This document shows positions 8,501 through 13,463 of a stretch of 13,463 nt of DNA, piece by piece (within the stretch, counting starts at the first letter, position 1; each line of letters starts with the position of its first letter). A program made the position numbers and the translations under genes. Location: assembly GCA_002351795.1 (NCBI GenBank), contig DEHG01000157.1, positions 6,934 through 20,396 on the forward strand, in the 5' to 3' direction. Below the pieces are notes generated by a model, which was not told the DNA's origin, ran no database searches, and saw nothing but the letters and a program-made list of their open reading frames with translations. This DNA comes from Ruminococcaceae bacterium UBA2806 (GTDB lineage Bacteria; Bacillota; Clostridia; Oscillospirales; Acutalibacteraceae).

Positions 8501-9248
8501 CAAGAGCCTTGTCAAATATTTCCCTCAGCTTTACTGCATATATTTTCAGCTTACCTATCAGATATTGTGCCGCTTTGCTTTCATTTATATCCGTTTCGGG
8601 GCTGTACTGACGAATGCATCCATCCATCCATTTATCAGGAAATGCATGTGCGCTGTATTTGTCATAGGCAGCCAGGAGTCTGTCTTCAAGATCGTTATCA
8701 AGCTTCGTATCGGTCAGAAGCTGACTCAGAACAGAAAATGAATCATAATACTCCATTGCAGACCTGTAATCACTGCTTTCCGGATCGCCCTCAGGCAGCT
8801 CATAGAATTTTTCAATGATATCAGACATTATACGGCGTCTCAATTCATGAAGCTCTGTCTCGCTGCCTATACGGTAATCACGGCTGATACCCAGACGGTA
8901 AAAATTTTCCCTTACCATTTTGCTGCAGAAGCTGTCTATAGTACATATATCCGCTGAACCCAGAAGCAGCTGCTGCCGCCTGTAAAAATCATTTTTTGGA
9001 TCGCCTGAGATAAGCTCGTCAATAGCCCTTGAGATCCTTGTTCTCATCTCGTCTGCGGCTGTATTTGTAAAGGTGAGTATAAGAAGTCTGTCCGCAGGAA
9101 CAGCTTCCTCGGTGAGGTGGCGTATTACTCTTTGAACAAGCACCCTTGTCTTACCCGAACCCGCCGCTGCCGAAACGGTTATTGCGCCGCCGCTCGCTTC
9201 AATTGCATTTTTCTGTGCTTTTGTAGGCTCAAACGCTTTAGTTGCCAT
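5520..9248 (-). CDS. addA: ATP-dependent helicase/nuclease subunit A
   Basis: AddA is the UvrD-like 3'-5' helicase and nuclease subunit of the AddAB complex that unwinds and resects double-strand breaks for RecA loading. The 1242-residue length matches the family (about 1230). Helicase motifs are complete: Q motif Q12, Walker A AAAGSGKT with K33, Ia LTFTNTAADEM near 58-68, motif II VDEYQDT with D425 and E426, motif III GDIKQSIYRFR at 452-462, motif IV NFRS at 495-498, motif V HHSKGLE at 814-820 and motif VI LYVAMTRA with R891. The C-terminal PD-(D/E)XK nuclease has D1177, D1190 and K1192 (IIDYKT), with Q1209 and Y1213 downstream. Start chosen: ATG at 9248, with GGGGGAG seven bases upstream. 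A longer frame reaching 9281 would overlap addB further and has no such support. It overlaps the end of addB by 11 bases. An acidic, probably disordered patch lies at residues 557-580. Confidence 0.97.
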   Translation of the reverse strand: MATKAFEPTKAQKNAIEASGGAITVSAAAGSGKTRVLVQRVIRHLTEEAVPADRLLILTFTNTAADEMRTRISRAIDELISGDPKNDFYRRQQLLLGSADICTIDSFCSKMVRENFYRLGISRDYRIGSETELHELRRRIMSDIIEKFYELPEGDPESSDYRSAMEYYDSFSVLSQLLTDTKLDNDLEDRLLAAYDKYSAHAFPDKWMDGCIRQYSPETDINESKAAQYLIGKLKIYAVKLREIFDKALEYRSDIMLANEKKKTKSCETVLDAYDSYEYFLESLEEQYSEDEPDITAVARISGEFEKITIRLGASKNIELKAGAALLNEFADTVVEKIKPYALFTDEEYKAANKKSLPVILCLQKLLSEFDSRFFEAKTEKGILDFHDLERLMLQLLYEKNDSGDYVRTDYAKELSECYDEIMVDEYQDTNDIQESIFKAISRDESNLFVVGDIKQSIYRFRDAQPGLFKRRCEKSRLYDEQSPSFPALIVLDKNFRSRSGIIDSVNYVFSLLMSEDAGDIEYDETQRLTAGAQYPEKDDERPDTEVHFVQYSNGSTDEGSEENDDGECSVDNANTAEAKYCAGLIRKMVAEGTQVTDAGVLRPARYSDFCILLRAVRNKAHIYSEQLKKAGIEACTDTEFDLLQRYEIRAAVSYLKILNNPLSDVDIAASILCPVFGFTPDEAAELKDQKPKRYYKKLISKAADDDELGRKCKAFLNDIRYFRTYAVTAGCDKLLMEVFEKTGFSCAVMAMNDGGQRVQNLRRLVNFAADFEKNNGGGLTGFIRHIRYLEDSGSGIKVSDNVPDNAVRIMTIHHSKGLEFPICILAGTKTSKIPFQEKINFHPEFGIGLRVLEQERFLQYNSLQYTAIHSANEEEEKSEQMRVLYVAMTRAKEKLIILSTMKSGGGEEEIDSKYVKYLNSLSEKCSLDKDGKFLHYEVMSGKNYSDWIMMSLLVSSRMEKLREDAGIDGESMNTVTAPEILYEYCPVIGADHVAAEEKHTGTISAQLLEKLGMIFDRNEKTDISTLIPSKVSASMLAHKGISSEFVASVKPAFIRKGKVSPTQRGLAAHEFLQYADFKALDEEIRSTGGFENERRRIIESGYMLKEQTDIIEDKSILAFAGSELFKRALSCVKIYREYRFTVSIPAGMTIIGDEKLAEDVKMQADGLTSVLQGAVDCMLEEEDGIVIIDYKTDHVKDLSELAGMYGTQLRLYKEAMKKLFDKPVKACYIYSLYCGTDVEIK

Positions 9249-12200
9249 CTTCACTCTCCCCCTTCTTTTCATCACCGCCAATGATCTCCAAAGCCTGCTT
9301 ATCGCTCAGACGCATAAGCTTTCGTGTGACATCCCCGTTCTCATGTCTGCATACACTCGGATAATCACAGTAATCACAGGCATGCTCCTCCGGAAATGCC
9401 TCAATATTTCCCATATACAATTCTGTCCCCATGCTTTTCAGACATGTATCTATATAATTGAATATCATGTCAAAGCTTTCAGCAGATATCACACTGCTTC
9501 TTGTACTGAGAGTTTTTTTAGCGGTCATATTCGCAGGTATAAATTCACCTGCAAGATCATCCTCCATCATTCTCAATACTTTTTCATCATTAAGAAGTAT
9601 GCCCTTCATTTTGAAATTCTTTTTCTGTTCCAGCTCCGAAGCCTTCAATGCTGCATCACTGCCTGATACTGCCGCCTTTGAACGTGATGTTGCCGGCACA
9701 TAAAGAACTCCCGCAGGGAGCATTACCTTTCCGTCGGAATACTTTTTCCTTCCGTTTTTCAGGATTGCGGAAAGATACAAGAGCATCTGTATCTTTATGC
9801 CATTTGCGACCTTTGAAAGACTGAAATCTGTATTGCCTGTTTTATAATCTATTATCCTCAGATACTTATTATCACCGTCAGAGGCTGCATCTACCCTGTC
9901 AACATAACCCGTTACAATAAGCTTATCGCCTGTCGGAAGTCCTATCTCATATGCAGGGATACTTTCCTCATCGCCATCGCTGTCGCCTATGCGAAGCTCA
10001 AAATCAACAGGTCGGAAGCTGTCCTTCCTGAACTGTCTTTGCATATTTTCAAGAGTCTTATATCCGTTCCTGCGTATCCTGCCGCATATTGAATTGAATC
10101 TTCCTGTCCTTTCATCTTCCTTGCCGATACTTTGCAGATAATTTTCAAGATGCAGAGAAATCGTTTTTTTGAGTTCATCTTCATTCATTGAAACAAACTC
10201 CTCGACAGTTCTTTCTTTAAGAGTGTTTTCAAAAATATAATGCATTGCCGTACCGTAAAGACTGCCGTCCATTCCTGCCTTGCGTACAGGATAAGCGCCG
10301 AGTCCGTATCGGCAGAAATATGCAAACTTGCAGCTTGCAAACTGATCGAGCTTTGTACTTGACAGTCTCAGCGGACTGCCGAAAAGCCTTCTTATCCTGT
10401 CCTGATCCTTCAGCGCAAAGGCTTCCTTTTCTGCGCTTCGCATGATAGCTTTTGTCCTTGCGCCGTATTCATCAGAATCCGTATAATACTTTTTAAGCGT
10501 TTCACCTGCTTCATCGTCCTTATGCCAGAGTTGTGCACAAAGATCAAAGCTCTGCCGCTTTGTAAAGAAAAGCTCCTCACTGCTGCTTTCTGAAACAGGC
10601 TTTTTCCTTTCGATAACCGTATCCGGCATGATCTCCAGTATTTCATTTCTGATAACCGACGGCGAAGAGGCTTTGCCGGAAAGATTCTGCAAATGCCAGC
10701 TTATGAACAGCATTTCCGAAGGGGCAGAAAGCGCAGTATATACATTGAATTTTTCTTTAAGAGAATTACCGAATATACTGTCATAAAGCGGAAGTCTATC
10801 ATCCTCGCCGCATTCCTCCCTGAGAAGTCTGCGCTCACTGTCGGTAAATATTCCTGCAGCTGAGGGCTGTGCAGGAAAAACGCCCTCATTGCAGCCGATA
10901 GACAATACCGCACGAGGCGCAGCACTTCGTATTGTACCTGCTATGCCGATGGTAACGCTGTTGATCGTTTCAGGTATATCGGAAACAGGCGTTTTTTTCA
11001 GATATAGACGCAAAAGCTCCAGATATGAACGGCTGTCTGTTTTTTTCTCTTTCATCAGCTCATACATCTTATCAAGCACAGCCATGACCTTATCCCATAC
11101 GCCTGCTTCTCTTTCCGCCTGTAAGTCATCCCTTTCAGCACGGACGCTGTGTATATATCCGCGGAATGATCTCTGACAGTCATATTTTTCGATCATTCTG
11201 TAAACAGCGTATGTTATCTGTCCTCCGTTTTCAGATTCGTAAACGGACTTTTCAAATTCGGTCAGCGGCATGATAAGTCTTTGACGCACATCCTCAAGTT
11301 TTTTCAGTCTGTCTGAGCTTTCAGCATCATCATCTTTTTTCTCTGTAATTCCGTCAGGCGACATTGTAAACGGTTCCAGCCATCTGCGCCCTCTGATACT
11401 CCATATATATGTATAGTTTTCCAGTTCAAAAGCTTCATCCTCGCTGACGGGTGCAAAACCGCTTTTTGCAATTCTTAGTATCGCTTCCGTATCATAGTTC
11501 CCGTGAACGGCATCAAATACAGAAAGTATCATTCTTACAAAGGCTTTATTGTCAAGACATTCGCTTTCCGATAAAAAGAACGGTATATTATATTTAGGAA
11601 ATTCACTTCTGATCACACTGCCGTATTCATCAAGATTTCTTGCAATAAGCTCGATCTCATTATATTTATATCCTTTTTCATGCACAAGTCTGAATATCTC
11701 TTTTGCGGCATGACTTATCTCATCATAAATATCTTCAGCCTCGTACATCCGGACAGAACCGTCATTTTTTATCTGATCTGTCAGTAATCCTCCCCTGTAT
11801 CCCTTGAATATTCCGTTTTCTACAGCTCGGAGCGACTCCGTTTTAAATCTGCGTCCCTCATCGGAAAGATCGGTGATATGACAGGGAACAGATCTTTTCT
11901 GCGCCATATGCAGTATTTCTCTGTATGTTTTTACAGGCTCGTCAAAAATAGTCGTACTGTCCGAAATCACATTTCTGTCACAGCAGACAGTTATATATAC
12001 GTTATCCGCCTGAGTGACAATTCTCTCGATGACCTTCAATTCCTGTGCAGAAAAACCATAGAATGAATCTATAAACACATTCATTCCGCTGAAATGATCA
12101 TACTCACAAAGAATATCGTACAGCCTTACAAGATCATCATCAGGATCCTCATATGTATTTTCCAACAAAGCATTATATGCGGCATATATCCTTGCGCTGT

Positions 12201-12678
12201 CACGAAGCTTTGATGAAAGGAGTACACTGTCAACACGTTTTGCCGCAGTAAAAAGCTGTTCCGGGGATATCAGACACATTTTATATTCATTTACGGCAAT
12301 AAGCATAGGATCAACAAGATCCATTGTCTTTTTTAATCCCTTTTTTCCTTTTTTTGTATAAAGCTCCAGTTCTCCGCCCTCAGAGGGCGCTTTTTCTATT
12401 GCCATACTCATAAGTACAGCCTTTACCCCATCATCAATGCGCTTTCCTGCGTCCGCCTTATGCTCCTCCATTATATTGCTGCAAAGTCTGCGGAAGCTTA
12501 AAACCTCAATTCTGCCGGCTATTTTGTCGCCAAGGTCATCAATAAGCTTCTTTTCATTATAGAATGAGCTTTGCTCCGGCACAATAAGAATAGCTTTATC
12601 AGCGCATTTTTCTCTGATATATCTGTAAAGCAATTCGCTTTTGCCGCTGCCGCTCCTGCCTGTTATCAATTCTATCAT
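9238..12678 (-). CDS. addB: ATP-dependent helicase/deoxyribonuclease subunit B
   Basis: AddB partners AddA; in the studied Bacillus complex it carries a second nuclease, a helicase-like fold that scans for Chi, and an iron-sulfur cluster. This copy has 1146 residues, near the usual 1160. The N-terminal P-loop GRSGSGKS (7-14) is intact. The C-terminal nuclease shows H813, D927 in YVDRVD, D944 and K946 in IIDYKTG, and Q964/Y968. Four cysteines match the 4Fe-4S arrangement: C783 in the SCKFAYFC segment, then C1101, C1104 and C1110 in a CxxCx5C pattern. Both the nuclease and the cluster therefore look functional. The ATG has GGAG eight bases upstream. The gene follows prfB after a terminator and runs into addA with an 11-base overlap, which favours coupled, stoichiometric synthesis of the two subunits. 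Confidence 0.97.
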   Translation of the reverse strand: MIELITGRSGSGKSELLYRYIREKCADKAILIVPEQSSFYNEKKLIDDLGDKIAGRIEVLSFRRLCSNIMEEHKADAGKRIDDGVKAVLMSMAIEKAPSEGGELELYTKKGKKGLKKTMDLVDPMLIAVNEYKMCLISPEQLFTAAKRVDSVLLSSKLRDSARIYAAYNALLENTYEDPDDDLVRLYDILCEYDHFSGMNVFIDSFYGFSAQELKVIERIVTQADNVYITVCCDRNVISDSTTIFDEPVKTYREILHMAQKRSVPCHITDLSDEGRRFKTESLRAVENGIFKGYRGGLLTDQIKNDGSVRMYEAEDIYDEISHAAKEIFRLVHEKGYKYNEIELIARNLDEYGSVIRSEFPKYNIPFFLSESECLDNKAFVRMILSVFDAVHGNYDTEAILRIAKSGFAPVSEDEAFELENYTYIWSIRGRRWLEPFTMSPDGITEKKDDDAESSDRLKKLEDVRQRLIMPLTEFEKSVYESENGGQITYAVYRMIEKYDCQRSFRGYIHSVRAERDDLQAEREAGVWDKVMAVLDKMYELMKEKKTDSRSYLELLRLYLKKTPVSDIPETINSVTIGIAGTIRSAAPRAVLSIGCNEGVFPAQPSAAGIFTDSERRLLREECGEDDRLPLYDSIFGNSLKEKFNVYTALSAPSEMLFISWHLQNLSGKASSPSVIRNEILEIMPDTVIERKKPVSESSSEELFFTKRQSFDLCAQLWHKDDEAGETLKKYYTDSDEYGARTKAIMRSAEKEAFALKDQDRIRRLFGSPLRLSSTKLDQFASCKFAYFCRYGLGAYPVRKAGMDGSLYGTAMHYIFENTLKERTVEEFVSMNEDELKKTISLHLENYLQSIGKEDERTGRFNSICGRIRRNGYKTLENMQRQFRKDSFRPVDFELRIGDSDGDEESIPAYEIGLPTGDKLIVTGYVDRVDAASDGDNKYLRIIDYKTGNTDFSLSKVANGIKIQMLLYLSAILKNGRKKYSDGKVMLPAGVLYVPATSRSKAAVSGSDAALKASELEQKKNFKMKGILLNDEKVLRMMEDDLAGEFIPANMTAKKTLSTRSSVISAESFDMIFNYIDTCLKSMGTELYMGNIEAFPEEHACDYCDYPSVCRHENGDVTRKLMRLSDKQALEIIGGDEKKGESEDGN

Positions 12679-12696
12679 TCTCTCATCTCCATTTAT

Positions 12697-12722
12697 AAAA
12701 AAGTACCCGCATATAATGCGGG
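12697..12722 (-). terminator. Intrinsic terminator between prfB and addB
   Basis: On the minus strand CCCGCAT (12722-12716) pairs with ATGCGGG (12712-12706) around a 3-base loop, followed after three bases by TTTTTT (12702-12697). The stem starts 12 bases after the prfB stop codon. The T-tract ends only about 18 bases before the addB start, leaving no room for a separate promoter downstream of it. Confidence 0.8.
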
Positions 12723-12734
12723 CAGCTTTTCGTA

Positions 12735-13463
12735 TTATTCATCATCAGAAAAATCATCGCTGAGCTGGTCAAGACTCGCCGCTTTAAGATATGCATTTAT
12801 AAAGCCATCAAGATCACCGTCCATGACCGCATTGACATTTCCTGTCTCAAAGCTTGTCCTGTGATCCTTTACCATTGTATAGGGCATGAATACATATGAT
12901 CTTATCTGAGCGCCCCACGCAATCTCCTTCTGTACGCCTTTGATATCCTCTATCTTATCAAGATGTTCCCTTTCCTTTATCTCGATAAGCTTTGATTTAA
13001 GCATTGTCATTGCCACATCTCTGTTCTGATACTGGCTTCTTTCTACCTGACTGGCTACTACAATACCCGTAGGGATATGCGTCAGACGAACAGCCGATGA
13101 TGTCTTATTGACCTTCTGACCGCCTGCGCCGCTTGCCCGGTAAACATCCATTTTTATATCCTCGGGACGGATATCCACCTCTATTGTATTATCTATCTCA
13201 GGCATTACCTCAAGGGATGCAAAGGATGTATGCCTTCTTCCCGATGAATCAAAGGGAGAAACTCTTACAAGACGATGTACGCCTGATTCGCTTTTAAGGT
13301 AGCCGTATGCATTTTCTCCTTCAATAAGCAGAACTGCGCTTTTAAGTCCGGCTTCTTCACCGTCAAGGTAGTCTACCTCCTTGACCTTGAAATCATGTCT
13401 TTCAGCCCAGCGGGTATACATTCTGTAAAGCATCATTGCCCAGTCCTGAGCCTCTGTTCCGCC
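12735..13463 (-). CDS. prfB: Peptide chain release factor 2, C-terminal part (5' end beyond window)
   Basis: RF2 reads UGA and UAA stop codons in the ribosomal A site and triggers peptide release. The 242 residues visible begin with GGTEAQDWA, a conserved RF2 segment, so the frame extends beyond the internal Met pair to the window edge and roughly the first third of the protein is missing. The stop-codon-reading tripeptide SPF, specific for RF2 rather than the PxT of RF1, is at fragment residues 69-71. The catalytic GGQ loop is at 114-116 within SGAGGQKVNKTSSAVR; this glutamine is the usual target of methylation by PrmC. The well-known programmed frameshift site of prfB would lie outside the window. 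The gene ends with TAA and a terminator precedes addB. Confidence 0.97.
   Translation of the reverse strand, partial: GGTEAQDWAMMLYRMYTRWAERHDFKVKEVDYLDGEEAGLKSAVLLIEGENAYGYLKSESGVHRLVRVSPFDSSGRRHTSFASLEVMPEIDNTIEVDIRPEDIKMDVYRASGAGGQKVNKTSSAVRLTHIPTGIVVASQVERSQYQNRDVAMTMLKSKLIEIKEREHLDKIEDIKGVQKEIAWGAQIRSYVFMPYTMVKDHRTSFETGNVNAVMDGDLDGFINAYLKAASLDQLSDDFSDDE

Noticed and set aside
9249..9281. Longer AddA start at 9281 adding eleven residues
   Set aside because: The added residues do not resemble the family's N-terminus, there is no good ribosome site, and ATG 9248 has GGGGGAG at the right distance.
9987..11176. Several 60-100 codon frames on both strands within addB
   Set aside because: All overlap a full-length, motif-complete addB and none has its own ribosome site or recognisable protein features.
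12692..12697. TATAAA just after the prfB terminator as a -10 box for addB
   Set aside because: No -35 box lies at the right distance, and transcription would begin inside or past the addB ribosome site.

Overview
This window looks like ordinary chromosomal DNA from a low-to-mid GC Firmicute of the class Clostridia, most likely an Oscillospiraceae/Ruminococcus-like gut bacterium. That placement is inferred from the gene content: a secreted type I pullulanase for starch, a YunB-type sporulation protein, an AddAB (not RecBCD) recombination machine and strong AGGAGG-type ribosome sites. No phylogenetic test could be run.

Layout from left to right. (1) 1-1472, minus strand: N-terminal 490 residues of an exported type I pullulanase, cut by the window edge inside the DVVYNH motif of its GH13 domain. 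It has its own promoter with an extended -10 and a perfect inverted repeat in the spacer, followed by a leader of about 115 nt. (2) 1824-4504, minus strand: typA (BipA GTPase) followed two bases later by a DEDDh 3'-5' exonuclease with a C-terminal zinc ribbon, closed by a strong intrinsic terminator. (3) 4768-5388, plus strand: a YunB-family sporulation gene, the only plus-strand gene. (4) 5435-5483: a short hairpin that looks like a degenerate copy of a dispersed intergenic repeat, lying between the convergent yunB and addA genes. (5) 5520-12678, minus strand: addB and addA overlapping by 11 bases. Together they encode the helicase-nuclease that resects double-strand breaks. (6) 12735-13463, minus strand: the C-terminal two thirds of prfB (release factor 2), separated from addB by a compact terminator.

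The genes belong to several unrelated housekeeping processes: translation (RF2, TypA), DNA break repair (AddAB), RNA or DNA trimming (exonuclease), sporulation (YunB) and glucan use (pullulanase). I found no CRISPR array, transposase, phage gene, toxin-antitoxin pair, tRNA or rRNA. I do not think the window holds an undescribed multi-gene system. The points most worth a second look are regulatory: the pullulanase promoter and leader, the intergenic repeat, the coupling of the exonuclease to typA, and the terminator placed directly in front of addB.
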